DNA of 64,000 nt from CAZMVU01 sp964569295 (GTDB lineage: Bacteria; Hydrogenedentota; Hydrogenedentia; Hydrogenedentales; JAGMZX01): NCBI GenBank assembly GCA_964569295.1, contig CAZMVU010000002.1, positions 23,010-87,009 of the forward strand. The letters run 5' to 3'. Under the pieces are notes generated by a model. It did not search any database and was not told the DNA's origin. It saw only the letters and a list, made by a program, of their open reading frames with translations. This document shows, piece by piece, positions 42,758-52,264 of this stretch; within the stretch, counting starts at the first letter, position 1, and every line of letters starts with the position of its first letter. A program made the position numbers and the translations under genes.

Positions 42758-43435
42758 ATGCCCGATCAGGCGCAGCGCCGCCTGCTCGAAGACACCGGCC
42801 TGCCTTTCGCCAATGCCGGCGCTATCGACCAGGACGAGCCGAACCCCTGCATCGTATTTCGCAACAGCGAAGCCGGGCGGCTGCTGGCGGCGCATTTGTG
42901 GGAACTCGGGCACCGGCGGGTGGGAATACTGGCGGCGCACCCCAGTAACCACCAGTGCGAAGAGCGCCTGCGCGGCATGCGGGCCGTGTTCGCCGAAAAC
43001 GGCGCCCCCCTCGACAACGCCTGGGTTCGCCGCGCCCCGACCCCGGAGATCAACTTCGCCGTGGGCTATGAATTCGCCGCCGAACTCCTGGACGCACACC
43101 CAGACCTCACGGCGCTCATGGCGATCAATGACATGATGGCCATTGGCGCATTGCGTTGCGTGGGCGAACGGGGACGCGCGGTACCCGCCGCTTTCTCCGT
43201 GACGGGGTTCGACGATCTTTGTGTGGGGCCGACGGTGGCCGAGGGCAACCGCATCGGCGCCTACATCACCCCGCAACTGACGACCATCCGCACGCCCATC
43301 GAGCAAGGCGGGCGGGCGGCGGCGCAACTGCTCATCGACCTGGTCGAGCGCAAGGTGGACCCGGCCGTGCGGCATGTGGTCGAACTGAAGCCGGAACTCG
43401 TCGTGCGCGAGTCGACGGGGGCCGCAAGGGGATAG
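42758..43435 (+). CDS. LacI/GalR ligand-binding fragment without HTH
   Basis: The 225 residues correspond to the C-terminal two-thirds of a LacI-family regulator. AGRLLAAHLWELGHRRVGIL, ERLRGMRAVFAENG, ALMAINDMMAIGALRCVGE, PAAFSVTGFDD, TTIRTPIEQGGRAAAQLLIDL and ELVVREST are the familiar sugar-binding domain blocks. The N-terminal helix-turn-helix and first part of the core are absent. The ATG at 42758 has GAGGAAG eight bases upstream, so the fragment may still be translated. A dispersed repeat ends just before it, which suggests that the head was cut off by rearrangement. It could bind a sugar without binding DNA. Confidence 0.68.
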   Translation: MPDQAQRRLLEDTGLPFANAGAIDQDEPNPCIVFRNSEAGRLLAAHLWELGHRRVGILAAHPSNHQCEERLRGMRAVFAENGAPLDNAWVRRAPTPEINFAVGYEFAAELLDAHPDLTALMAINDMMAIGALRCVGERGRAVPAAFSVTGFDDLCVGPTVAEGNRIGAYITPQLTTIRTPIEQGGRAAAQLLIDLVERKVDPAVRHVVELKPELVVRESTGAARG

Positions 43436-43475
43436 GGAGCAGGGGGCAGGGGGCAGGGGGCAGGGAGAGGCATCC
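43433..43475 (+). repeat. G-rich short tandem repeat
   Basis: Three exact copies of the heptamer agggggc (43441-43461) sit in a G-rich run between the LacI fragment and the GT39-TPR gene end. The runs of four or more G could form a quadruplex on the plus strand. The 96-base gap holds no gene. Confidence 0.6.
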
Positions 43476-43531
43476 CCTCTGTCGACTGCGTCCACCGGGT
43501 TCATTTCGGTGCGTCCTATTGCACACCCGCC

Positions 43532-46500
43532 TTACCGGCGCAGTTCATCGAGAGCCGCGCGCGCCTTCTCGAAATTGGGGTCGGCCTCCAGGGCCTTCTC
43601 GAAGTGTTGCGCCGCTTTTTCCGGCCGGTTCGTCGCCGCGTAGATGCGGCCGAGGTTATAATGGGCGGTGGTAAAGCCCCGATCGAGGCGCACGGCCTCC
43701 TGGTATTGCGCGACCGCGTCTTGCGTACGCTTGGCACGCCACAGGGCGTTGGCGTAGTTGTTGTGGACCATCGGGTTGTCGGGCGCGTTTTCGACGGCCA
43801 GTGCATAATGTTCGAGCGCCGCCTCGATATCGCCCTCAGCCGCGAGCACATTGGCGATATTGAGGGGGGCGCGGTCATCCTTCGGGTGTATATCGAGAGC
43901 CTTGCGGTAATGGGCGAGGGCCTTTTCCGGGTTGCCGAGCGCACGCTCGAGATTGCCCAGGTTGTTGTGGGCCAAGGGGAAAGCGGGTGTCAGTTCGAGA
44001 GCCCGCTCATAATGCGTGCGCGCCTTGTCATATTCGCCGATCTGCGCATACTGATACCCGAGGCTGTTGTGGATGTTCGCGCTGTCCGGCCTGTGTTCCA
44101 GCGCTTGCTTATACACGGCGATGGCCTCCTGCGCCCGGCCCATTGCCCCCAGTGCGGTGCCCAGGTTGTTCATGGCGAGCACAAAATCCGGCATGATCTC
44201 GAGCGCCTTGCGGTAATGGGCCACGGCCGTTTCGAAGTCGCCGTGCTTGTGCGCTTCGTAGCCGATGTTGTTGTAGGCCGTGGGGTTCTTCGGGTCGACC
44301 TCGAGGGCCTCGCGGTACATGCGCAGGGCGTCCCCGCTGCGGCCCAGGTTCGAGTAGAGCAGGCCCAGGTCGTTGGGCACAAACGAGTTGTCGGGCGCGT
44401 TGGCCCGCGCCTTTTGATAGTACTCAATGGCCGCCTCGTAGTCTTTGCGGCGCTCGGCGAGCTTGGCGATGTTGTAATGGGCATACTCGTCTTCAGGCCG
44501 CCGCTCGAGGGCCTCGCGGTATTTCTCCTCCGCCTCGTCCAGCCGCCCCTGCTCGACCAGCAGGTTGCCCCAGTTGTTGAGGACAAGCGTGAAATCGGGC
44601 ACCGCCTCGATAGCCTGGGCGTAATGGCGGATGGCGTCGTCGTCGCGGCCCTGTTCCTCATAGAGCAGGGCGAGACCGTTGTGTGCGCGGGCGTCGTCCG
44701 GGTTCAACTCGAGGGCTTTCTTGTAGCGGGCTTCGGCTTCTTCAGGGCGGCCGGCCCGGGCGAGCTCGCGGCCCCAGAGGTAATAGACGTCCTGGTTGTC
44801 CGGGTTCTCTTCGAGGACGGCCTCGTACCGCGCAAAAATCTCTTCGAAGCGGCCCTGCCGTGCATAGATATTGCCCACCTTGCCCAATACATAACTGAAT
44901 GCCGGCGCAATACGCAGCGCCTCGTCGAAGTACTCCATGGCGCCCTCGGCGTCGCCCTGGTCCAGAAGCACGGTACCGGCGGCGGCATGGGCGCGGGCAT
45001 CGTCGGGGTTGAGGCGCAGGGCGGCTTGTAGTTCGGCGAGGGCTTCCTCCGGTTCGCCGGTGTCCAGCAGCACCTGGCCGAGCCGGTAACGGGCGTCCTG
45101 GTTTTCCGGGTCCAGATCAACGGCGCGGCGCAAGTGGTGGCGCGCCGTTTCGATGTTGTCCTTTTCTTGCAGAAGCCGGCCGAGCTGGTAATGGGCGAAG
45201 GCGAAATCGGGCTTGGCGCGCACCGCCTCGCGGTAGTGCTGAAGCGCCGCCTCGGTGTCGCCCTGTCCCAGGCGGATTCTACCGAGCACATGGTGCGCCC
45301 GTGCGTCGTCGGGGTTGAGCTCGATGGCGTGCTCAAGATCCTTGATAGCCTCGGCGATTCGTCCCCGGCGCGCGAGCGCTGCCCCTCGGATATAATACAC
45401 ATCCTGGAAATCTTGATCGGCCTCGAGGGCTTTGTCGTACATGGCGAGCGCTTCTTCGAACTTCCCTTGCTCCTCGAGAATCATCCCATACTTTTCCAGC
45501 ACATACGCAAAATGCGGCACGATGCGAAGCGCTTCTTCGTAGTGCGCAACTGCCTGCTGCGTGTCGCCTTTGTTCTCGTACAACTCGCCGATCTCATTGT
45601 GCGCCCGCGCATCATTCGGGTCGAGTTCGATTGCACGTTTGTACTCGGCCATGGCCCGGTCCTCATTACCCTGCAAGCGCAACGCCTTGGCGAATAGATA
45701 CCGCAAGTCCTGGAAATCCCCATCGAATTCAAGGCCCCGTTCCAGGATGTCGACAGCGGCGTCGTACCGTCCGTACTCGATGAAGCCGCGGCCCAGCCGC
45801 TGGTGCATGTAGGGCATGACCCCATCGAGCGGAAGGAGTACCTTGCTTTCCGCCACAGCGGCATCGATGGCGCCGGTGCGCAGGTGGGCGTTTGCCCGTT
45901 GGAAAATCCAACGCCCGCGGCTGGGCTCATACGGGGGATATTGAATCTGCACCACGGCCAAACAAACGCCCAAAACGATGACATAGGCCAGGCCGGCGGC
46001 AAGCCGGCGTTCGCGCAGCCACAGGATTGCACGCCATACGCCATAGGCGCCGATGAGCATGTAAAAGGGTATCAGAGGTATACGGGCGCGCCCATTGATG
46101 AAGAAGGGCAGAAACGTGATGAAGTAGATAACGATGAACCCGAACACCAAGGCGGACATCTGCCGTGCATTGGCCTCGCCTTTGCGGGTGTTCTCGAGCA
46201 TCTTGCCCCGGAACAGGTCGCCAAGAAAAATGATGACGCCTGGCAGGAACAACGCCGCCACAAGCGGGAATCCCGGCAAAAACTTCAATGGCCAGTAGAA
46301 TTGGCCTTCATAATGGGTCACCTTGTTGCATGAAATCTCCGTGGGCGACCACATGTAAAGGAACTTCTTGCCCAACATGCGCAGCGTATTCCCCGGATTC
46401 TCCTTTATATAGTCGAACGCGAGTTCGGAGAAGTAGTCCGATACCTCGGTATGTTTGATGTCGGATTTGTCCAGTTCACGGCCAACACCGCGCACAACAT

Positions 46501-47392
46501 TGATATAGACTCGGGCCGACCATTTGCCCGTACCCTCGAGTTCCTGCAAGTAGGGGCTCCAGGGGGTAATGCCGTCGGCATCGGGGTTGTTGCCGATGTA
46601 CAAATTCTCGCCGAAATACGTGCATATGGGCACAAGTTCGCCAGAGACCACAAAATTGCGCACGGTAATGGGCGTTATGACCAGGAACGTAGCTGCTACG
46701 AGTCCCAGCCACGCGGAATCAATTCGCCGAAGGCGCCCGCGCCGCCACGCTATGTAGGCCATCCACAGAGCCACAAGCGGACCGAAGGCCAGAATATTCG
46801 GACGCATGATGGCATATACGCCAAAGATAAGCCCCGCCGCCGCGGCCCAGCCGGGATGCAGGTTGCGCGACCAGCGGCGCAGCACGTGCATGAGCAGCGG
46901 CACGAGAAACACGAAGACAATGGGGTCGTTGAGTTCGCCTTCCCAGTAGATGAAGACCCAGTAGACCGCCATGAACGCCGCGGTGATAAGTCCCACCCCG
47001 GCGCCGTAGACCGCGCGGCCGAGCAGAAACATGAGCAGAATGCCGCCGAGTCCCAGCAGGATGTTGACAATGCGCGGGGCGAGGTAGCTGCCGTCGGTGA
47101 AAAAATAGATGGCCGCCAGAAAGAAGGCATGGCCCGGCGGACGGAAATAGGGCGTGGTGCGCATCTGCGGGTCCGTCTCGCCCGCTTGTACGCCCCAGTC
47201 ACCCGTAACGAGCGCCCGGGCGTAGTAGTCCTGCACCGCCGGGTCTTGCTGGGGTGCCCGAAAATCCGGCGCGTCCAGAATGTCTACAAGGAACCAGCAG
47301 CGTAGCGCGGCGGCCACAATGAGGATGACGGCGAGCCACAACCATTCATTGCGGCGCCATGACGCTTTGGGCTGGCTTCTAGCTGGGTCCAT
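43532..47392 (-). CDS. GT39-like membrane glycosyltransferase fused to about 22 TPRs
   Basis: This 1286-residue inner-membrane protein has an N-terminal glycosyltransferase-39/PMT-like part (about 1-500) with around ten membrane helices and the DxQDPAVQDYYARAL first loop, followed by HAFFLAAIYFF and RLIRVNILLGLGG-like helices. From about residue 505 to the end, roughly 22 tetratricopeptide repeats run in an unbroken array. TPRs come in groups of three: units starting DARAH recur every 102 residues (306 bases). The protein likely glycosylates or sorts an envelope substrate and uses the TPR solenoid as a docking surface. Its start ATG lies at 47392. The next upstream gene has the same architecture. 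Confidence 0.85.
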   Translation of the reverse strand: MDPARSQPKASWRRNEWLWLAVILIVAAALRCWFLVDILDAPDFRAPQQDPAVQDYYARALVTGDWGVQAGETDPQMRTTPYFRPPGHAFFLAAIYFFTDGSYLAPRIVNILLGLGGILLMFLLGRAVYGAGVGLITAAFMAVYWVFIYWEGELNDPIVFVFLVPLLMHVLRRWSRNLHPGWAAAAGLIFGVYAIMRPNILAFGPLVALWMAYIAWRRGRLRRIDSAWLGLVAATFLVITPITVRNFVVSGELVPICTYFGENLYIGNNPDADGITPWSPYLQELEGTGKWSARVYINVVRGVGRELDKSDIKHTEVSDYFSELAFDYIKENPGNTLRMLGKKFLYMWSPTEISCNKVTHYEGQFYWPLKFLPGFPLVAALFLPGVIIFLGDLFRGKMLENTRKGEANARQMSALVFGFIVIYFITFLPFFINGRARIPLIPFYMLIGAYGVWRAILWLRERRLAAGLAYVIVLGVCLAVVQIQYPPYEPSRGRWIFQRANAHLRTGAIDAAVAESKVLLPLDGVMPYMHQRLGRGFIEYGRYDAAVDILERGLEFDGDFQDLRYLFAKALRLQGNEDRAMAEYKRAIELDPNDARAHNEIGELYENKGDTQQAVAHYEEALRIVPHFAYVLEKYGMILEEQGKFEEALAMYDKALEADQDFQDVYYIRGAALARRGRIAEAIKDLEHAIELNPDDARAHHVLGRIRLGQGDTEAALQHYREAVRAKPDFAFAHYQLGRLLQEKDNIETARHHLRRAVDLDPENQDARYRLGQVLLDTGEPEEALAELQAALRLNPDDARAHAAAGTVLLDQGDAEGAMEYFDEALRIAPAFSYVLGKVGNIYARQGRFEEIFARYEAVLEENPDNQDVYYLWGRELARAGRPEEAEARYKKALELNPDDARAHNGLALLYEEQGRDDDAIRHYAQAIEAVPDFTLVLNNWGNLLVEQGRLDEAEEKYREALERRPEDEYAHYNIAKLAERRKDYEAAIEYYQKARANAPDNSFVPNDLGLLYSNLGRSGDALRMYREALEVDPKNPTAYNNIGYEAHKHGDFETAVAHYRKALEIMPDFVLAMNNLGTALGAMGRAQEAIAVYKQALEHRPDSANIHNSLGYQYAQIGEYDKARTHYERALELTPAFPLAHNNLGNLERALGNPEKALAHYRKALDIHPKDDRAPLNIANVLAAEGDIEAALEHYALAVENAPDNPMVHNNYANALWRAKRTQDAVAQYQEAVRLDRGFTTAHYNLGRIYAATNRPEKAAQHFEKALEADPNFEKARAALDELRR

Positions 47393-47493
47393 ATGGCGGT
47401 GGGTTTCTCCGCGCTGCTTAGGCGGGCATTACATATTACCAATCTGCTGCCGCGCTGGCGCCGCTAAAGTATAGGGCAGCCTTGGCAACACGG

Positions 47494-49863
47494 TCAATCG
47501 GCAGAGGCCTCGGCCGCAGCGCCCACGCGCGCCTCGAGAATCTCCCGCAGAAAATGCGGAAATGGCACGGCGTCTGTCAACCGCAATGTGTCCATGTACG
47601 CCTCCGCAGTTGCGGAACCGCCTGCACTGAGATAGCGCCGGGCGACCTCTAGCCACGGCCGATACAAGTCCGGTTGCTTGGCGGCGGCCGTGCGCAGGCT
47701 GGCGAGGCCTGCCTTTTCATTGCCCGCGCGCCAATACGCATACGTCTTAGCGACATAAGGGAAGCCCAGCCCTGGGTCCGCGGCGATGGCTTCGTCGGCC
47801 AGGGTATGCATGCCGGCCGGTTGTCCGGCTTCTATCTGGCGCAACAATTTGAAGGTGGGCTCGAGTGCGCCCAGGATGAGGCCAATAGCCCGGCCATTGC
47901 GCACCTGCTGCGCGACACGGGCGAAGATGATGCGCAACTGGGGTGGCTCAAGCGCCAGGCAACGGTCGAACGCTTGCAACGCGCCACGCCGGTCGCCGGT
48001 AAGTGCCCGCGCCAGGCCGAGTTCGCCCCAGGCTACCCCCAGTTCCGGATCATGGGCAACGGCTTCCTCGAGGGCGCGAGCGGCGAACTTGTATTGCTGG
48101 TTATGCTGATAGCCTGTTGCGCGAACATAATCGCAAACGGCTGCCGCACGGGATTCTATATCCATATCCTCGCCGCCGGCCAGTGCTTCGGCAAGATTCA
48201 CATAAGGAACAGCAGAGAAAGCATCGCCCCGTTGCAACAGCGTGAGTATAGCCAGGGCCTTGTCATGTTGCCCCGCTTCCACGAGCGTGAGCGCAAGGTA
48301 GCCCATGGCGACTTTATCCTCGGGGGAGAGTGCGATATCGGCGGCATCTTGAGGTTTTGCGGCAGTGGTTCGAAACAGATAGACGGGGCGGATCCCGGGA
48401 AACCGCGTGTGTGTGTACACGAGGCCGGCGCGTTGCAAGTCTTGTGCGAGCGCCTCGGGCGGGCGGGTGTCGAAGTAGGGTTGCGCCGCCGCAACCCACA
48501 CGCACGCCGCCGGTTCGTCCTCCGTGGCGAGGGAAAGCATGAGCGCCGCCTGCCGCGCGACCGTGGTCCCCGTCTCAGCAGAGGTCACGGGATTCCCGGC
48601 GGGCCGGTGGTTGTAGCGGAAGACATCGCGGTCGACGCCGTCGAGCACGGCGACCAGATCGGTGGGGCGGCCAACACTGCGGATGTGCCGGCTCGCGGCC
48701 TGCCAGTTGGTGCTTTGGGCTCCGGGCAAGGCGAGCGCGGTCTGGTACCCCAGAAGCACGACGACCACGCCGGCTGCCAGCCACCTCAGGCCCGCGCGCG
48801 GCAGCATGCTCACCGCGCCGCCCACGAGCACGTACAAGGCCAGGGCGCTGTGTGCGGTGTAGCGCGGGAAGATACACGGCCGCCAGGTGAGCGTGAGCAC
48901 GTAGAGCACCGTGGCCGGCAACAGAAGCCACAGCAGCAGGAGCAGCGTTTCACCGCGCACCCTACGTACGGCCATTACCACAAGCACCAGCGCCACACCG
49001 CCGATGAAGAGCGCATCGAACACCGGCCGGACCACCAGAAAACCCGGTACATGCTCCCACACCTCGGTGATGATCCGCCGCTGGTAGGTAGCGGCAATGA
49101 CATCATCGGCAAAAAGATCGCCCAAAAACTGCGGGAAGGTTGGCGCGCGCAGCCACTGGCTGGTGCTTTCCGCGCCCCAGAAGCGCACCGAGGCCAGATA
49201 TATCGCCGTGGGCACGGCCAACACGGCCTGAAAAGCGCCCCAGCCAAGCCATTGGCGCGGCGTGCGCCATGTCAAGCACAACCACGCCACACCCTCGACT
49301 ACCACAAGCAGCGCCGCGAAGGGGTGGGTCCAGAAAAGCAGGAAGTTTGCCGCGCCGTGCGCCGCCCACCAGCGGGCCCCGCCGGTATCGCGCAGCCGCA
49401 ACAGGGTATACACCGAAGCAGCGGCCAGCGTGATGAGCAGCACATACATGCGTATGCTCACGCTGTGATAGGCGTGGATGGGCGAGAGCGCAAGACACAA
49501 CGCCGCCACAAGCCCCGCCTGCGGCGCGAAGCAACGCCGGCCAATGCCGTACATGAACAGGAGCGCCGGCAAAGACAGGATCACTGAGAGCCAGCGCAGG
49601 GAACCGGGGTTGCCGCTAACGCCTCGGGTCCACAGGTACTCGAGGATGTAGTAGGCCGGGAGCGTGGCCGGGTCGAGCGAGGTGTTCCACCAGAGGAATT
49701 CGCCGAGCGTGGGCTGATCGAGGTGGGTGAGGCTCGTGTATTCATCCCACCAGAACGACTCGCCCTGCATGGCCACCACACGCACCGCCACCGCCAACAA
49801 TACAATCATTGCCAGCAGCAGCATGTGCCACCGTGACGGCGCGGGGGGCGTTTCCGAAGGCAT
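47494..49863 (-). CDS. GT39-like membrane glycosyltransferase with C-terminal TPR-like domain
   Basis: A second glycosyltransferase-39-like protein, 789 residues, lies upstream of the GT39-TPR gene. About 11 membrane helices are seen over residues 10-430. The catalytic-type loop after helix one is GESFWWDEYTSLTHLDQPTLGEFLWWN, with WWDE the characteristic acidic motif. From about residue 510 to the end a helical-repeat region shows TPR character (YLALTLVEAGQHDKALAILTLL; AARALEEAVAHDPELGVAWGELGLARALTGDR). It shares its architecture with the downstream protein but is not a close copy. Both probably act on an envelope glycan or protein; the acceptor is unknown. Confidence 0.84.
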   Translation of the reverse strand: MPSETPPAPSRWHMLLLAMIVLLAVAVRVVAMQGESFWWDEYTSLTHLDQPTLGEFLWWNTSLDPATLPAYYILEYLWTRGVSGNPGSLRWLSVILSLPALLFMYGIGRRCFAPQAGLVAALCLALSPIHAYHSVSIRMYVLLITLAAASVYTLLRLRDTGGARWWAAHGAANFLLFWTHPFAALLVVVEGVAWLCLTWRTPRQWLGWGAFQAVLAVPTAIYLASVRFWGAESTSQWLRAPTFPQFLGDLFADDVIAATYQRRIITEVWEHVPGFLVVRPVFDALFIGGVALVLVVMAVRRVRGETLLLLLWLLLPATVLYVLTLTWRPCIFPRYTAHSALALYVLVGGAVSMLPRAGLRWLAAGVVVVLLGYQTALALPGAQSTNWQAASRHIRSVGRPTDLVAVLDGVDRDVFRYNHRPAGNPVTSAETGTTVARQAALMLSLATEDEPAACVWVAAAQPYFDTRPPEALAQDLQRAGLVYTHTRFPGIRPVYLFRTTAAKPQDAADIALSPEDKVAMGYLALTLVEAGQHDKALAILTLLQRGDAFSAVPYVNLAEALAGGEDMDIESRAAAVCDYVRATGYQHNQQYKFAARALEEAVAHDPELGVAWGELGLARALTGDRRGALQAFDRCLALEPPQLRIIFARVAQQVRNGRAIGLILGALEPTFKLLRQIEAGQPAGMHTLADEAIAADPGLGFPYVAKTYAYWRAGNEKAGLASLRTAAAKQPDLYRPWLEVARRYLSAGGSATAEAYMDTLRLTDAVPFPHFLREILEARVGAAAEASAD

Positions 49864-49935
49864 AGGCTGTGTTCACCCAATGCAGGAGAGGCTTCGAGCC
49901 TCTTTGAACGCAGCAAGATGCCGCGTCTACCTGCA

Positions 49936-50961
49936 CTACTCGTCCTTGGGCACGATCCAGATATTGCGGTACTGCATAAAATTGTTATGTGCTTGCAGCT
50001 CGACGCTGCCCGGCTCGGAGGGCGGCGGCTTTAACCGGTCCTTCTCCTTCCAGCCGGTGATCCAGGGCAGTTCCTGGTCATTGTGGATGAGCACGCCGTT
50101 GTGCCGCACGGTCATCGCCGGATACACCGCCACCTCGCCGTTCTCATCGAAACGCGGCGCCGTGTATTCAATGTCGTAGGTTTGCCACTGCATCGGCGGC
50201 GCACAGGCGTTTACCTTGGGCGCGGCCACCTTGTACAGCGCACCGCACTCGTTGTTGAAGCCGTCGAGGCCGTAGCTGTCGAGCACCTGGCACTCATAAG
50301 TCCCCTGCAGAAACACGCCCGAGTTCCCGCGCTGCTGGCCACGCAGCCGCGGCAGATAGGGCAGCCGGAACTCGATGTGGAACGTGCAGTCCTTGAACTG
50401 CTGCTTCGACTTGAGGGTGTCCGCGTCGTCGCTCACCTGCAAAATGCCCTCGTCGAGAATCTCCCAGCCCTTCGCGCTATTCCAGGCATCCAGGTCCGAG
50501 CCGTCGAAGAGAACCACCGCATTTTCGGGCGGCTCGAGGCCGAGGGTGGGTGAGAGACGGGTCACCTTCTGCATCTCGAAGGTCTTCATGCGCCCCCGGC
50601 CACCGGTGATCGTGCCATCCTTGATGACCGCCTCGATACCCTTCTCGTCAATCTCGATGACCCCGTCCTTGGCTTGTGCCTCGGTCTCGAGGTGGGGCGG
50701 GCAGCGCATGTCGAGCTTGGCCACAATGCGCACGAAATAGCGGTCGCGGCCCAACGGCACCACCTGCGCGGCAACCTCGGGGTCAACATCTTCCTCCTCA
50801 CACCAGCGGCCTTCATAATCGCCGGTGAAGGGATCGATCTGCTCCGGGTACGGCGGCTGCTCCTGACGGCCGCCGGACTGGGCCAGTGCCAGCGGCATGG
50901 CCAACGCCAGAACAAGAAACATGACAACGGTACAGCGACGCATCGGATGGTAGCGGTTCAT
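49936..50961 (-). CDS. Exported DUF1080 (3-keto-disaccharide hydrolase-type) protein
   Basis: A periplasmic concanavalin-like beta-sandwich protein of the DUF1080 family is predicted. The ATG at 50961 follows GGAGGG and opens a signal peptide (RRCTVVMFLVLALAMPLALAQ). The DUF1080 domain begins VVLFDGSDLDAW at about residue 155 and continues LKSKQQFKDCTFHIEFRLPY, GNSGVFLQGTYECQVLDSYG and PGSVELQAHNNFMQYRNIWI, all conserved blocks. The first 150 residues form an extra domain (DYEGRWCEEEDVDPEVAAQ). DUF1080 proteins bind or cleave 3-keto sugars and glycan chains, so a polysaccharide role is inferred. Confidence 0.85.
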   Translation of the reverse strand: MNRYHPMRRCTVVMFLVLALAMPLALAQSGGRQEQPPYPEQIDPFTGDYEGRWCEEEDVDPEVAAQVVPLGRDRYFVRIVAKLDMRCPPHLETEAQAKDGVIEIDEKGIEAVIKDGTITGGRGRMKTFEMQKVTRLSPTLGLEPPENAVVLFDGSDLDAWNSAKGWEILDEGILQVSDDADTLKSKQQFKDCTFHIEFRLPYLPRLRGQQRGNSGVFLQGTYECQVLDSYGLDGFNNECGALYKVAAPKVNACAPPMQWQTYDIEYTAPRFDENGEVAVYPAMTVRHNGVLIHNDQELPWITGWKEKDRLKPPPSEPGSVELQAHNNFMQYRNIWIVPKDE

Positions 50962-51616
50962 TATAGTGTCCCTCCGGGGTGTTCGATAGATACGACTGCT
51001 CGATTGCAATTATTTCACGTTCGCCCACAATGGTACAAACAACCTTCGAAATACGCATATCCGGCACGAATCCGGTCAGAATTGGCGTGCCTAAGAACCG
51101 ATTTTGCCGGTAACGCACAACCCGCGGCATAGGAGCAATTTGACAAGATGGCGGTCCAGCGGGTACATTAAACAACTGCGGAGTGGGTGGGTGCAGCAGT
51201 TCCAACGAAGTTTTGGAACGACCCTGCCAAGGGGGTATGTAGGAATGTTTGTGGTTTTGCCCGTTATGCGTGCAGCAAAAAGACGCTGCAAGAACGGCTG
51301 CCCCCCATACCTTGCCGGCATGCCAACACAGACCGGACAGCAGCAATTCCGGCACGATTGACGGCGTCGGTTTTGTTTGCTGGTGTCTGAATTATCGGAC
51401 GCCTTTCGATCCCGCCCGATAATGCGAAGACTCCTGCGATCGCAGGCGGGGCATTGGGGGGCGATTTGGAAGAGGCGCCGCCCTCGAGCAGCCTGAAAAC
51501 GCACGGCCGCCCCCTAACGGCCCCTTACGGCAAGCGTGCGAATCCGTGTTCACGCGCGGTGGCGATATAACGACCGTAGAATTTCGAGCTTTGAACCAGA
51601 AGAGGAGACCGTACGC
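50962..51616. other. Divergent regulatory region upstream of the C1 operon
   Basis: No gene is supported in these 655 bases. Upstream of the operon are an 8-bp-arm inverted repeat (attatcgg at 51391-51398, ccgataat at 51416-51423) and a perfect 14-base palindrome, cctgcgatcgcagg, at 51433-51446. Both lie 170-230 bases before the first ATG, positions compatible with an operator. The box sequences of a cobalamin riboswitch are not evident. Confidence 0.45.
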
Positions 51617-52264
51617 ATGGCAGTGGACATGAAGATTATTTCTGAGGCCGTCATTAATGGCAACATTGACGACATTACAGAATTGACGCAGAAGGCGCTC
51701 GATGACGGCGCCACCCCGGACGACATCATGAATCAGGCGCTCATTGTGGGCATGGAAACCGTGGGCGAGCGCTGGAAATGCGATGAGATGTTCATGCCGG
51801 AAGTGTTGCGATCTGCCCAGGCCATGAGCACGGCGATGGATCTCATTCGCGATGATCTCACGGCGGGCGAGGGCAACCGCGCCGGCACGATGGTCATCGG
51901 TACGGTAAAGGGCGACCTGCACGATATTGGCAAGGATCTGGCCGGCATGATGTTCGAAGGGGCGGGATACAAGGTTATCAACCTCGGTATCGACCAGCCG
52001 ACGGAGACCTTCATCGAAGCGTGCAAGGAGCACAAGCCCGACCTGTTGGGCATTTCCGCGCTTCTTACCACGACCATGCCGCGCATGGCGGAAATTGTGA
52101 ACGGCCTCAAGGAGGCGGGGGTGCGCGACGAAGTGGCGGTCATCATTGGTGGAGCGCCCGTAACGGAAGAATTCGCGGAATCCATCGGCGCCGACTTGTA
52201 CGCGCCCAATGCCCGGGCCGGCGTCGACCGCGCACGCACCTTCTTCCAGAAAGCGTCGGACTAA
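51617..52264 (+). CDS. Corrinoid-binding protein (MtbC/MttC-like)
   Basis: This 215-residue protein carries the B12 cofactor that shuttles methyl groups. The N-terminal helical cap spans about 1-85 (GATPDDIMNQALIVGMETVGERW, MFMPEVLRSAQAM). The B12-binding domain follows, with GDLHDIGK at 99-106, where His102 is the axial cobalt ligand, then GISALLTTTM and VIIGGAPVTEEFAESIGADLYA. AGAGGAG lies nine bases before the ATG at 51617. It is the first gene of a nine-gene operon, directly upstream of the methyltransferase genes, so it is their methyl carrier. Confidence 0.95.
   Translation: MAVDMKIISEAVINGNIDDITELTQKALDDGATPDDIMNQALIVGMETVGERWKCDEMFMPEVLRSAQAMSTAMDLIRDDLTAGEGNRAGTMVIGTVKGDLHDIGKDLAGMMFEGAGYKVINLGIDQPTETFIEACKEHKPDLLGISALLTTTMPRMAEIVNGLKEAGVRDEVAVIIGGAPVTEEFAESIGADLYAPNARAGVDRARTFFQKASD

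Noticed and set aside
43433..43475. CRISPR-like repeat
   Set aside because: It is a 7-base G-rich tandem run without spacers; no CRISPR array or cas gene is visible in the window.
43604..45031. Open frame of 475 codons antisense to the TPR array
   Set aside because: It only reflects the repeated TPR coding pattern read backwards.
51362..51616. Possible cobalamin riboswitch before the B12 operon
   Set aside because: The gene-free region has palindromes, but I see no B12-box-like conserved core, so no riboswitch is claimed.
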